A stretch of 64,000 nt of DNA from Rattus norvegicus. Lineage: Eukaryota > Chordata > Mammalia > Rodentia > Muridae. The position numbers and the translations under genes are program-made. The DNA lies in assembly GCF_036323735.1 (NCBI RefSeq), contig NC_086031.1, positions 34,789,725 through 34,853,724 of the forward strand. Reading direction: 5' to 3'. A model generated the notes under the pieces. That model searched no databases. It saw nothing but the letters and a program-made list of their open reading frames with translations, and had not been told where the DNA came from. Shown in pieces: positions 42,053 to 53,724 of this stretch (its first letter is position 1; each line of letters starts with the position of its first letter).

Positions 42053-43261
42053 ATAGACTGGGCTTTGCTTTTCCCAGGCATAGCTAGCTTCTACTTTTAA
42101 CCTTTACTAGTAAACCACATATCTCTTCACTAAGGAAGAAGCCAAAGATCTGAATTCCTTCCCAGATGACAGAGGGACACAAGGGATTCCCTAGCTTGGG
42201 AGTTCCTTAGAATGGGCAAACCTGGGCTGACAGCAGTGGGTGGGCCTTAAGGACAAACAGTCCTGGGAGGTCCCTGCTCGATAGCACATTGAGAGATCTC
42301 TGAGGCTGGGGTCTGCTTAAATTATCCTCGTTTCCCAGAGTGACGCAGAGTCATCATTTTCTGTTCCTGGCTGCAGCGCAAACCTTTCATTTGGAGCTGA
42401 TGGACTGTGTGAAAACAGGAGTACACAGGCCATTCATTCCGAGCTCTGTCAGCCAGGAGAGCAGCATGCCTGGCAGAGGCCATTCAGAGGGAAGCCCTGT
42501 GTTCAGCTCACCAAACAGAACCAGTCCTTCAGCCTGAGGATCCCTTGCTTCCCTTCCTCTCCTCTTTCTTCAAGGCCAGCTGTTGTGTTTTCCACCCTTT
42601 GATGTAAAGCAGTTCTCATAGGGTGATGTGTTTGTATAATACCCAGACACAAAATCTAATTCTCTCTAGAATCCCCATCTTGCTGTTACAGTAGGAGAGG
42701 GGCCCTCCAAGCTGCCAACACAGTTGTCGATTTCAGCAGGGCTCAGGGCACTGGTAGCACACCACCATGTTCTGTACACTCAGAATGCTAACCACTTTTA
42801 CAGAGGTTTTTGGGGAAGGCATTGCTCAGAAAATCTTACAGTGCATATTCTTTCCAGATGTGAGGGTGAGCTGGCTCCAACATCTGCCACCCAATACATA
42901 TTTGTAATACTTTATGGCACTTTCTGTTTACAAGGCTGCACTTCTCTGGATGGACAGCCCCTCGTGGGCCAAGACTGTCTTAGGCTGAGCAGATGGAAAA
43001 CAAGCCAAGGTCTGTAGAATAAATGGACCATGCTCACTAATTGATTTATTAAGTGTGGCAAGGGTCAGGGTTGCTGGAGAAAAATACTCAGTGTGCATTT
43101 CTACCTAGGGAATCCTGGGATTTGGAGGTGGTACTCTGAGGTCATCCTCCATTAGCTCACCCTTGGCCTTCTAGGAGAGATGAGAGAATTTGGACACACT
43201 CCATTTGGATTTCAGGACTTCAGAGGTTTGGTTAACATTGGAAGGAAACAATGGGAAAGGA
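42051..43261. other. Unannotated unique stretch
   Basis: 1.2 kb without recognised transposons and with modest CpG content. Frames of up to 97 residues have no domain I recognise. Part may be conserved, but no distinctive motif cluster stands out. Confidence 0.4.
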
Positions 43262-43378
43262 GCAAGGACTGAGCGCCAACTGCATACCAGGCATGACACA
43301 AGATAATGCTGTCATTATGAGATCTGTATTATCCCTTCTGTTTACACAGGAATAAAGCAGGACTGGCACAAGAACTTC
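43262..43378 (+). mobile_element. MIR fragment
   Basis: 'actgagcgccaactgcatacc', 'aggcatgacacaagataatgc', 'ttatcccttctgtttacacagg' follow the MIR 5' half. Confidence 0.65.
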
Positions 43379-43429
43379 TCCAGAGAAAGGGGTTAGATGA
43401 GACCATTTGCACTGGCTTTTCTGACCAGT

Positions 43430-43557
43430 GATCTCTGTCTCTGTTTCTGTTTCTGTCTCTGTCTCCCCCCCCCATTTCTCTCTCTCTCTCCCTCTCTCTC
43501 TCTCTCCCTCTCTCTCTCTCTCCCTGTCTCTTTCTGCCTCTATCTCCCTCTCCTTCC

Positions 43558-43612
<55 letters not shown>
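43430..43612. repeat. (TCTG)n / C-run / (CT)n / (GT)n compound microsatellite
   Basis: TCTGTT units at 43434-43465, a C-run, CT to about 43560, then (GT)25 at 43561-43611. Opposing-frame ORFs here are artefacts. Confidence 0.95.
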
Positions 43613-43613
<1 letters not shown>

Positions 43614-43895
43614 AGAGAGATACCACAGTACACAAGTGGTGATCAGATAACAAACTCACCTCCCATGTTGTTTGAGACAGCTTGCCGTTCACCATTGCAC
43701 ATCTCAGATGGTCTGGCCTAGCAGCTTCCAGAGGTACACCTGTCTCCTTGCCCATCCTTCCATAGAAACATGTGGGTTGCAAAATCATCGTACTGCACTT
43801 TGCTTGATATATGTGCTAAGGATATATGAACATAGGTCCTCAGGCTTTCGCAGCAAACCTTTAACTCACTGAGTCACTTCCCTGCCTCCCCACAT
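43613..43895 (-). mobile_element. B4/B3-type SINE remnant
   Basis: The plus-strand end 'ctttaactcactgagtcacttccctgcc' is a worn reverse SINE head; the body is strongly diverged. Confidence 0.45.
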
Positions 43896-44097
43896 GCTTA
43901 TTCTTACTATATTCTTTTTGAGAATGATATTGAGTTAAATCAGACAGAGATCACTATAATCAAAGTCAGGGAGAGGCTGAGGCTGATGCTAACCAGAAAA
44001 GCCATATGTGTGACGTACTTTGAGAGCTTGGGGACAAGAGACCTTTATCTTTGATTTCCAGAAAGTTATGGTTGAGGCATCATAAGTCAGAAGCAAT

Positions 44098-44330
44098 TAG
44101 GAAGGCTGGGGAGATGGCCAGTGGGCTAAAGTATTTGCCTCACAGTTCTGAGGGCCTCCGTTTAGGTCCCTAGAAGCTGTGTAAAGGCAAGGGCGGTAGT
44201 GAATGTCTCTAATCCCAGTCTGGCTGTGAGAGGTGAATACAAGAGTCTCCTGAAGGTCACAGACTGGCTGGTCTAGTGTATGCAACAGAGAGCAAGAGAC
44301 CCTGTTTCAAAAAGGCTGAAGGTGAGGTAC
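44098..44330 (+). mobile_element. B3-type SINE
   Basis: Head 'aggctggggagatggccagtgg', 'gtttaggtccctagaagc', 'ctaatcccagtctggctgtgagagg' and 'agagcaagagaccctgtttc'. Confidence 0.8.
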
Positions 44331-45125
44331 AATACCCAATGTTGCCCTGTGATCCCCACACAAGTTCAGACACACACATCACACACATATATGCATTATA
44401 CACATGCCCACCACATATACACATATGCATACACTCATGCACATATGCACATAATGTATATATCACACAGCATTATTAGACATGTTTTATATTTCCTATA
44501 ATGTTGTTGCTTCAGCTTGAATATCCCATTCAAAAGAGATCTGAGCCACTATATGGGAATAAGTGGACTTTTTTTTTTGCCTTCCTTTTGCTGGTCCTGA
44601 TTTTAGCTAGAATATTTTCTTTTCCTATTCACATTCAGAAATCTCTTCAAAGATTCTCTAGGGAAACAGCCAAGGACGTTCCCAAACCCCCAAATTTGTG
44701 ACTGGAAATTTTATCTAAAGTGCTGGCTTTTTCTTGAATCACATTTCCTGAAGCCACAAATTTCCCATTCAGAATTCCCACCAAACACTTACCACTTTAT
44801 TGCTTAAATTCAAACGTACATGGTCATTCCTGACAAAAATACTCAGTCTGCTTTTCCTCTCTGCCAGGGGAGAATTAAGTCTTATTGAAGTCATTAGCTC
44901 TGTAAGTCAGACTGTAGTTCAAGTCTGTGGCTTAGGACAGTTGCAAATGCTACTATGCCATAGACCATTCAGGTCATTCCCCTTTACCAGCTAGTACTTA
45001 GCAAAGGCCTTGTTAATTGTGATATTTTCCTAAAATCTACGTCACAGTGGCAAACTGGTGGACCATGTCACCATGTGACATTACCTGGGAGCTATGAATA
45101 AATATCTATTCAATACCAAATAAAG
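44331..45125. other. Unannotated stretch
   Basis: A CA/TA-rich SINE end to about 44470, then unique AT-rich sequence. Confidence 0.4.
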
Positions 45126-45129
45126 CAAA

Positions 45130-45600
45130 CCAACAGCAGATAAGAGAAATGATTACACCCAACTATAGCTTGGTGAGCCAGTCAGTTTATTAGGACTACT
45201 TGCAGGACATGGGTGACTCAGAGGCAGTGGTATCACACAAAAGTTCACATAGTTTGGGTGAAGACTCATGAAAGTTCCATTTCTGGAACTCCTTGCACAA
45301 CTTGCAGACACCTTCACAGGTTAGAGTCTCTTCTTTCCAATAATTTTTTGCTGCCTATATAATTTGAGGAAGAAGTGGCTTTTATGAATCTTATACGTTT
45401 CAGGGATTTCCTGGAACTTGTGAGTTGTTTGTTTCCTAAGCCTTAATGACCCTCCCTTCAAGATGCAATGTTTCCATTTTGGAAGGACATTACTTCACAG
45501 TGTATGGTCTAGGTCCATCCCACTGGCACATTTCCCTTGGTCACTATCATATTTGGAAGCACTGCCTGACTGCCAAGTCTTGGAAGGTTTCTAAGAAATA
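45130..45600 (-). mobile_element. Probable solo LTR
   Basis: On the minus strand: a TATA-like 'attatataggcagc' around 45350-45363, then 'gatacctgcctctgagtcacc'-type text (complement of ggtgactcagaggcagtggtatc), and AATAAACTGACTGGC with the signal at 45187-45192. Order and spacing (about 160 bases) fit U3-R-U5 of a rodent LTR. No coding content and no secure ends. Confidence 0.5.
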
Positions 45601-45800
45601 ATATGAATATTTAGCTTCTCTCAAAAACTTGAACTATAGATCTGGCCAGTTAGAGAAGTGAGGTAGCTACTGCATGCCTGAGCCAATCATACCTCGGGTT
45701 TCCATGGTCATTCTTCATTGTCTTGTAGGAAGTCTGTGCCTATCATCTTCAGACTTGTGATCTCGCATCAGTCCTAGACTGTTTATTTTTCTTGAAAATT

Positions 45801-45801
45801 C

Positions 45802-45874
<73 letters not shown>
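45801..45874. repeat. (CA)n(GA)n compound microsatellite
   Basis: CA to 45834, then GA to 45874. Confidence 0.95.
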
Positions 45875-45877
<3 letters not shown>

Positions 45878-46670
45878 CGAGGATGCATAGGACAAAGATC
45901 ACCATCAGGTATCCCGCAGTCAAATTGTTTTTTTGGTATATCGTCTCTCACTAACCTCACCAAGTCACCTAGGCTGTCTTTCCAGCAAGTCCCAGGGATT
46001 CTCTTGTACCTACCTCTCCAGCACTGGTATTTCAGAATGCAACACAACACCACACCCATGTGTGGGTTCTCTGGATCAGCTCAGGGCATTATGTTAATGC
46101 TACAGGCGCATTACAGACCAGGTTTTCTCCTCTGCATCCTAATCACATTTTTGACTCGAGATATTTTCAATAATAAACCTTTTAGCTACAGCTATTGCAA
46201 GCTGAGATATGCATCTTGTACGTTCTTGTATCTGTCTCCTACCATGAGATGCATATGTGCCTGAGGAAACGGCCCCTCCATTCCCAACACACAGGTGGCA
46301 TGGAGAGACGAAGCAAGTGAGAAGGTTAGATGCTCAAGCACGCTTGTATTTCAGGGACAGCAGACAACTTTTAAGCCTAAATATATCCCATGAGATTTTC
46401 AAAAATGTTTGTGCCCACACAGTATTAAAAAGTAATCCTTGGTTGTTGATATGTGGGCAATTTAAATGTAAGTTTAAATTTAAAGTGAGATTTATTGATG
46501 ATCTGAAACTCGGGGCTGTTATTGCCAGCCCTAACATAGAACATTGCCTGAAACTTTACATGTCTTCATAACATTTTGTGAAATGCATGAATACAGAAAT
46601 ATATGAATAATTGACAGCTCAGTGGCTTAAGTTGGCTGTGAGTGGCTACGTTTGATAATCTGTGCAATGG
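45875..46670. other. Unannotated unique stretch
   Basis: No repeat recognised. Positions 46430-46560 are AT-rich with palindromic 'aatttaaatgtaagtttaaatt'-like text and 'tttattgatgatctg'; could be weakly conserved. Confidence 0.4.
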
Positions 46671-46675
46671 AAGAA

Positions 46676-46785
46676 GAGGATAAGAGAAGAAATGGGAGGG
46701 AAGAAGGGAGGAGAACAAGAGGGGAGAGGAGAGTAGGAGAGAGGAGAGGAGAAGAGGGAGAGGAGGAGAGGGAGAGGAGAGTCCC
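46676..46785. repeat. Purine-rich (GGAGA)n tract
   Basis: About 110 bases of almost only G and A. Confidence 0.9.
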
Positions 46786-47074
46786 TTGGCATTAGGACAA
46801 AGATGGTGCCCTAATTAGAATTCATTTCATAACCAGGGCTCATTTTTGGGCAACCAATTTTGCTTCTGTTTATGTTTCTGTCTTCACATCAAAGCACTGG
46901 GTTACGCAAGGTCTGATGCCCTGATCTGAGCCAGCAAAGACTGCTGAGATTTGAACAGGGAATTTTTTAATGCTGGAACAGCACACAGTAACTATGCATC
47001 TGGTATTGGGGCAGCTCTTCCTGCCTCTCATCAGCTCTTTAGAGGCAGGCAGAACAGGACTGGTAGGCCTCCGT

Positions 47075-47206
47075 TTATTTATGGAGAAACGGAGAGGCTA
47101 AATGATTTATTCAAGATTGCACAGCTTGGAACTGATAAAGGAGCACTTTGAACTGAGCTTTCTAGCTTCGAGGCCAAGTGCCTTCCACTGGATCGCATTA
47201 CCTCCC
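47075..47206 (+). mobile_element. MIR SINE
   Basis: 'tggagaaacggagaggctaaatg', 'caagattgcacagcttgg', 'gaggccaagtgccttccact' and 'gcattacctccc' follow the MIR core and 3' half. An ancient insertion inside otherwise unique sequence. Confidence 0.8.
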
Positions 47207-47239
47207 TAAATATGAGCCCTAACTATTCACTAAGCAGAG

Positions 47240-47900
47240 CCCCTTCCTTAAGCCAGAAAGGATTCACATATGTAAACAAAGGTTCAATCCGCAAGCCTGC
47301 CCAGTACCCACCCTTCCTGGCTGTGGATGTCGGCCAATTCTGGCTCTTGCTATGAAAGATTTCGGATAAAGAGCGCATCCCTTTAAATACTTTGTCCAAT
47401 GTAAAAGACAATCAATTTTACATTCAGTCAGCTTCAAATGCTCTTATTTCACAAAGCTGGCTCCACAGCCGACCAGAAGACTGTAGACAGCATCTAAATT
47501 TGGGCTTTAAAATCTGTTTCCAAGTATTAATTTTGAGTGGAAACAATTTTGGTTGAATTCGGGGATTATAAATATTCCCCAAGAGTTTTGGGGCTCTTGG
47601 CCGCTGTCTCCAAGTCTCACTCTGGTTTCAACCTAGGGGGCTGTTAGATCAGAAGTAGACAGCCTTGGCATGTAGCTGTTAGATCAGAAGTAGACAGCCT
47701 TGGCATGTAGCTGCTCCATGCGCCTGTAGCTGTCTTGAAAACATGATCTAGAAATGTTGATATTATAAATGACCATTTTTTCCAAAATAAGATTTGCAGA
47801 GTTGAAAGTGAACTCGGATGCCAAAAAGTCTTCGAAGGACAATTTCCATTCAGGGAGATCCGGTTACCTAGCTCCTAGAAAAGTACAAAGACATTCCTTA
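47240..47900. promoter_or_regulatory. Candidate conserved non-coding element 5
   Basis: Repeat-free sequence with AT-rich sites (aagtattaattttgagtgg, gggattataaatattcccc, gttgatattataaatgacc) and scattered CpGs. A perfect 35-bp tandem duplication sits at 47641-47710 within it. The evidence for function is only the composition. Confidence 0.35.
47641..47710. repeat. Perfect 35-bp tandem duplication
   Basis: The unit starting ctgttagatcagaagtagac and ending cttggcatgtag occurs at 47641-47675 and 47676-47710 without a mismatch. Confidence 0.97.
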
Positions 47901-48166
47901 GGGCAGCAATCCACACAGTGTTGGAGGGGAAACAATGAGCACTGTGGAGACACAGGATGTGCGAGTCTTTGGATGAACTAACTTCACCCATCCATACAGG
48001 AGCCATGGGTAATTTTAAACAGACAGACAACTGAAGAAAGTCTCCCAATGTCACTTACAGTGGGGTGATGCTCCAGGTAAACACAAAAGAGCTTAAGACC
48101 AGCTGTGGATAGAAATTCTGGTAGATAGTATGCTAAGGAGGGTTAGTTAAAGATGAGTGAAGCAAG
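47901..48166. other. Unannotated stretch
   Basis: Unique; nothing recognised. Confidence 0.4.
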
Positions 48167-48179
48167 CCAGTTCTGACTT

Positions 48180-48360
48180 TTTTTTTTAAAGATTTATTTT
48201 ATGTCTATGAATATACTGTCACTGACTTCTAACACACCAGAAGAAGGTATCAGATCCCATTATGGATGGTTGTGAGCCACCATGTGTTGCTGGGAATTGA
48301 ACTCAGGACCTCTGGAAGAGCAGTCAGTGCTCTTAACCACTGAGTCCTCTCTCCAGCCAC
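48180..48360 (-). mobile_element. B2 SINE with 13-bp target-site duplication
   Basis: Reverse B2: A-tail complement at 48180-48210, 'taacacaccagaagaaggtatc', 'ggttgtgagccaccatgtg', and head complement 'ctgagtcctctctccagcc'. The flanking 13-mer ccagttctgactt is at 48167-48179 and 48361-48373. It is moderately diverged from consensus. Confidence 0.95.
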
Positions 48361-48373
48361 CCAGTTCTGACTT

Positions 48374-49720
48374 CTAAGGCAGGAGTTCAAATCTAAGTCA
48401 AACTTCATGAACATATCGTGGTTGAAATCATGATGGCTGAACTTTTCGTAAGAGGACCTCTTGCTTGGAGGACCTCTGTGTGCCTGTGAACTTAACCAAC
48501 ATGTATGAAAAAATGACCCCAGGGCTGCTGTGTGCGGCCTGTAGCATCATGATTATTGTGTGATGGTGTGGCATTTGAAGTTTGGTGGATGGAAAGAATA
48601 AGGCAGAACCTTTAAAGACAGAGATTCAAGAATCCAGCAGCTCAAGATGGAGGGAGAGAGAGGAGCACCCCCAGCAATAAATCCTGGCAGCCAAGTAGGT
48701 GATAATGGATGGAATTCTTGCCTATTTTCTCACCTAGAAGGTGAACAATTGGCAGGAACATTGAATCTTATCATAAAGTCTCCCAGGGGAGAACCAACCT
48801 GGATACAAGAGGCAGAGCTTAAGGGTCCAAGGTTGGCAGGACAGCAACAGTACTGTAAAGACAATGACTTAATTGGGGGTGTAACTACCAGTGATTGCCA
48901 CAAATGGAGCTCCAATTGTTCCTTCAGAGGCCTCAGCTGACCACTCAGGCAGCTCTCATTCCTAGGTTGCCCCTTCCCAGTTATCCTTAAGGCACAGGAC
49001 ACAGACTTTTCTGACCATTTCCAGGGGACAACTGAGTTCTGCCAATGTTTATGTCAGCTGGAGGAATGGTTTATTCCACCTTAAATGGGGGTCCAGGATT
49101 GGAGCTATACCTGGATCTAGTTCTTTATACCACTGGGGATTTACGTGTCTGACTGGTTGTTACTGGTGACAGGGCATGTTGCAAGATGAATTCTACCAGC
49201 AGATGTGGACCATTCTACCCAAAAAGCCAGCCATCAGGATACTCATGGAGGTACAGTCAACACTCCAGTACTGTCTTCTGTGATCTCAATCTACAGTTTT
49301 CTTCAAAGAAATGTAGCTGAACTGCCTTGTCTAAAGGTGATAACAAGCGAATGTCTTATCACAGCTAAAATGGAACAATGGATTGTTTCCTACCGCAAGA
49401 GAACAACTAGTAAAATAATTAGTTGAAATTTCCTCCTATGCTCATTTTATTGCACTGTGTTATTTTAGAAAGTCTCACTCTTACATTTTGTCGTTAGATA
49501 TATATTCTATGACATAATTAGTTGAGAGCAAGACTCTCAAAGACCCATGAATCAGAGTCTACTGTTATTAGTCAGAATATTTTATTTGAAGCAAATGTGT
49601 TAAGCCTTGTGACACAAGCCTATGTGTAAACTAAAACTGCTTAGGAGAATGACAAGATCAAGACCCAACTGAAAACTTAGCAAGACTCTCTCTCTCAGGA
49701 AAGTTTTAGGTGAAAGGGGT
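48374..49720. other. Unannotated unique stretch
   Basis: 1.3 kb with no recognised transposon or coding feature; opposing frames of about 90-97 residues at 48647-49002 overlap and have no domain. Confidence 0.4.
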
Positions 49721-49724
49721 ATGG

Positions 49725-49725
<1 letters not shown>

Positions 49726-49782
<57 letters not shown>

Positions 49783-49786
49783 ATGG

Positions 49787-49849
<63 letters not shown>

Positions 49850-49868
49850 GGGATAGATAGATAGATGG

Positions 49869-49914
<46 letters not shown>

Positions 49915-49915
49915 C
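49726..49915. repeat. (GATA)n array, ~190 bp
   Basis: About 45 GATA units, broken by three GGGATA-type interruptions (near 49786, 49850 and 49868), followed by degenerate GATA to about 49990 and a CATA/TATA-rich stretch to 50030. Confidence 0.97.
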
Positions 49916-50030
49916 AGAGGATGAATAGATGATAAATTATAGACAAATGAAGATAGATAGATGATAGACAGATAGATAATAGACAAATACATACATGCAT
50001 ACATATATCTATACATGCATATATACATGC

Positions 50031-50932
50031 ATAATAGGTAGTTGACTGATAGGAGATGAATACAAAATAGGTAGATCAAACACATTTAAAATTTATTGAC
50101 AGAGGTTCTCAGCCTCTACTTTCTTGATTTATTTTCATTTTGCTCAGCCTTTTTCCCCTCTAAATATTTATTACCTATGAGCACGTTATACTATCTCCCG
50201 TTTTTCTCCACTATGATAGCATGTTGCATGCAGACAGAGACTGTGCCCTGTTTGCTCACAGATACATCCTAAAATCCCAGAATATTCCCTGCACACACTT
50301 GTCACTTTGGTATAAGAGCCACTATAGTTCGTGATTAAGACAGAACTGCTCTTCAACTCCTCACGGATGTGCTTACAGCCGAATCTCATCAGAGGACATT
50401 TTCTTCATCTCATTTTCTTCAGTCCATCCTCAGAGCAGTCTGGAAATCCCAATCCTAAGCCCACTCAGGACATCCTATGAAGACAGCCTGGTGAGGCTCA
50501 GGGGGTACTGCACCATTCATCAAATTCCTAGTCTTTCTTTTGCCATTGTCTTCGTCCCCAAGCTTTGAGTACATGTTAGCATTTGTGAAGGAGGCAGGGG
50601 CCTCCCTTATCAGCCAGAGGCAAGGAGGCTGATGCATTCCATATGTTCTGTCTTCTAGGACTTTCTCCCCTACTGTGTTGACATTGCCTTCACTGCCACC
50701 AGTGTTGATCAAAGGCCAGATCTCCTGTCAAGAGACATCGGACTGAGTGGAAGATCTCCTTGATACCCTTCTAATAAAGGGTACAAATTCTTCCCAGAGA
50801 TCCTGGACAGCAAAAACTGTTCCTTTATGGAATGTCACCACCTGGCACAGCCATCTCTCACTTAAGCCAAAGAAAATTCAAACACACCCCAAAACAGCTA
50901 GTACACTGTGGAAAGGGAAACTCTAATGGCTT
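50031..50932. other. Unannotated unique stretch
   Basis: No repeat recognised; nothing coding. Confidence 0.4.
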
Positions 50933-50935
50933 CCT

Positions 50936-51220
50936 GTTGTAGTTTAAATGTAAAATGTTCCCCCACAGCCTCATGTATTTAAATTGGTGATGCCATTTGG
51001 GAAAGCACTGTGATCTTTAGGGTTTGCACCTTGATGGAAGAAGTGCGTCACTGGGGGCGGGCCTTGAGAAGCCCAGCCCGACTTCCTGTTTACTCTACAT
51101 GATTTGTGACTATGAATGTAATGTGCCAGCTGTCCTCTGGCTCCAGCTGCCACATCCCCTCTGCTGTGATGGAGCATAGGCCCTTGAACTGAATAAACAA
51201 CCAAGTCCCAACTCACCAAA
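50936..51220 (+). mobile_element. LTR-like rodent repeat
   Basis: 'tgttgtagtttaaatgtaaaatg', 'ctgatgccatttgggaaag'-like text, 'gtgcgtcactgggggcgggc', 'ctctgctgtgatggagc' and 'ttgaactgaataaacaacc' follow a common rodent LTR-type repeat with a terminal AATAAA. Related in style to 4401-4685. Confidence 0.55.
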
Positions 51221-52584
51221 ATCCCTAAGCAGTAAGGACTCGCCCTATAATAATTTCACTAATAAATGTCCATGAAAAATGGTTAAAACCTTCGGGGATA
51301 TCCAATCTTTTGACATCATGAAATGGTAATGTCATCTACAAATGGTCTGGGTAGGATCTGAAGCTACAGGAGAGCAGAAGATACCTGAGATTCACAATTG
51401 CATGTTGGTACAAACCTGCCAAATGACAGGTCTCCAACTTGAGATGGTTTGGCTTACATTTTTCAATTTTATTGTGGTACAAGATTGATGAGCATCCTGT
51501 AAGAACTATTCTTCAAATCTTTCATCTGGATCCTTTCTGAGACTAGTCTTTTTATACAGCGAGCCACATTCTACCGTGGACTACTTGTAAGTTGTGATGC
51601 TCTGTCAATCATATTGTTACATGCTTTTTGACACAATGGCAGTTTTAATTTATGGATGTTCATGAGGATGTAATTCAGTTCTAAGTCAAAAAGCAGTTTA
51701 CTTCTTTGACAATATTGTTAATTAAACAGGGAATATGCACTGCAGCTGCCTGCTTTCCTTCCTTTTTCCCCCTCTCCTTCCTTCCTTTTCCTCCTTTTAT
51801 CTTAAATATCTCCTATATCTTGAAGAGAAAAACATACTCTCAATAAAAAACTACCATCTCCCATAGTTGTATTAGATGCTGGCTTGAGTCAAGACAACAG
51901 ATTTGCAAGTTGAAGTTGATGTGTTTATGGGCACTCTACTTAAATGTGGCAACGTGCAGTGTCTAATCAGAGAGGAAAGAGAACACTCTCACCATTCCGA
52001 GGCCCCTGAAATAGTATTTTAGGCATAATCAGAAGCAAAACTGCCTGGAAGTTATTTATAGGCATGGATAAACATTTGAGAACCTGCAGATACACTAGGG
52101 TTTACACTTTTCCCACAAAAGATCAACATTTGTCTAAGTCAACTTGCATGCCTGCTGTGGAGGCATGCAGATGGGAAAATGTTGACATGGTGAACAGAGC
52201 CAAGAGGTGTAAGATTTAAGGCCATTATTGCTCACTGTCAAGACCAATGACTCATCAAGGTAGGGGAGATTGGTATAAACACAGAAGCACTATTCCCTGG
52301 CAATAGAAGCTCAAGAGAGACCTCTGCCAATTATTTAGGATCTTGGTTATCTGGACGATGCGATTCATTGCTCCTTGGCTGTGATGTCCTTAAAAGAATA
52401 GAATTGTGTCCCTCTGAAAAGTGCAGCTCAGACAAGGCTTCTACGCATAACACACACATTTCCCAATACAATGAACTCAAGTAAGGAAGGTGAGAATAGG
52501 CATGTTTGCAAACCTCTTGTCTTATGGAAATGCACACATTGTAAGACCCACCAAGACATAACAACAGGATTAATGCTTTCTTAG
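51221..52584. other. Unannotated unique stretch
   Basis: 1.36 kb with no recognised repeat except short AT- and pyrimidine-rich runs (51748-51800). The minus-strand frames at 52331-53109 enter L1 antisense and are artefacts. Confidence 0.45.
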
Positions 52585-52597
52585 AAGATGGCTTAGA
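52585..52597. repeat. Left target-site duplication of L1
   Basis: aagatggcttaga is repeated exactly at 58312-58324, directly after the poly-A tail. Confidence 0.95.
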
Positions 52598-52642
52598 CCA
52601 CTGCCAGAAATAGCAGAACAAGGTAACACCAGAGACAACCTG

Positions 52643-53700
52643 ATGGCGAGAGACAAGCACAGGAACCCAAACAACAGAAACCAAGACTTCATGGCATCGA
52701 TGGAGCCCAAAACTCCCACCAAAGCAAACACTGAATATCCAAACACACCAGAGAAGCAAGATCTAGATTTAAAATGACATTTGATCATGATAATGGAGGA
52801 CTTTAAGAAAGACATAAAGAACTCCCTTAGGGGAATGCAGGAAAACACAAGTAAACAAGTAGAAGCCCTTAGAGAGGAAACACAAAACTCCCTGAAAGAA
52901 TTACAGGGAAACACAATCAAACAGGTAAAGGAATTGAAAATGGAAATAGAAACAATAAAGAAAGCACAAAGGTAGAAAATCCTGGATATAGAAAACCAAA
53001 GGAAGAGACAAGGAGCCATAGATACAAGCATCACCAACAGAATACAAGAGATAGAAGAGAAAATCTCAGGAGCAGAAGATTCCATAGAAATCATCGACAC
53101 AACTGTCAAAGATAATGTAAAATGGAAAAAGCTACTGAACTAAAACATACAGGAAATCCAGGACACAACGAGAAGATCAAACCTAAGGATAATAGGTATA
53201 GAACAGAGTGAAGACTCCCAACTCAAAGGACCAGTAAATAGCTTTAGCAAAATTATAGAAGAAAACTTCCCTAACCTAAAGAAAGAGATGTCCATAAACA
53301 TACAAGAAGCCTACAGAACTCCAAATAGATAGGACCAGAAAAGAAACTACTCCTGTCACATAATAGTCAAAACACCAAATGCACAAAACAAAGAATGAAT
53401 ATGAAGAGCAGTAAGGGAAAAAGGTCAAGAAACATATAAAGGCAGACCTATCAGAATCACACCAGACTTCTCACCAGAGACTATGAAAGCCAGAAGATCC
53501 TGGACAGATGTCATACAGACCCTAAGAGAACACAAATGTGAAGCCAGATTACTATTATCCAGCAAAACTCTCAATTAACATAGATGGAGACACCTAGATA
53601 TTCCATGACAAAACCAAATTTACACAATATCTTTCTACAAATCCAGCCCTACAAAGGACAATAAATGGTAAAGCCCAACATAAGAAAAGCAAGAAACTAA
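52643..53700 (+). pseudogene. L1 ORF1 remnant
   Basis: Corresponds to ORF1, whose product is the trimeric coiled-coil RNA-binding chaperone of the L1 particle. The start ATG is at 52643 (atggcgagag) and the inferred stop at 53698-53700 (agaaactaa). The coiled-coil portion shows as the Lys/Glu/Gln-rich 64-residue frame 52781-52975. Stops (for example TAG at 52973) and deletions, including loss near 53680 of text present in other L1s, break it. The antisense 179-residue frame at 52570-53109 is a shadow. Confidence 0.85.
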
Positions 53701-53724
53701 TCGTTTTGCAACAAAACAAAGAGA

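Noticed and set aside
49726..49915. CRISPR-like regular repeat
   Set aside because: A four-base microsatellite in mammalian DNA with no spacers; not a CRISPR array.
52570..53109. 179-residue minus-strand frame with hydrophobic stretches
   Set aside because: It is antisense to L1 ORF1; hydrophobic antisense frames are expected from Lys/Glu-rich coding DNA.
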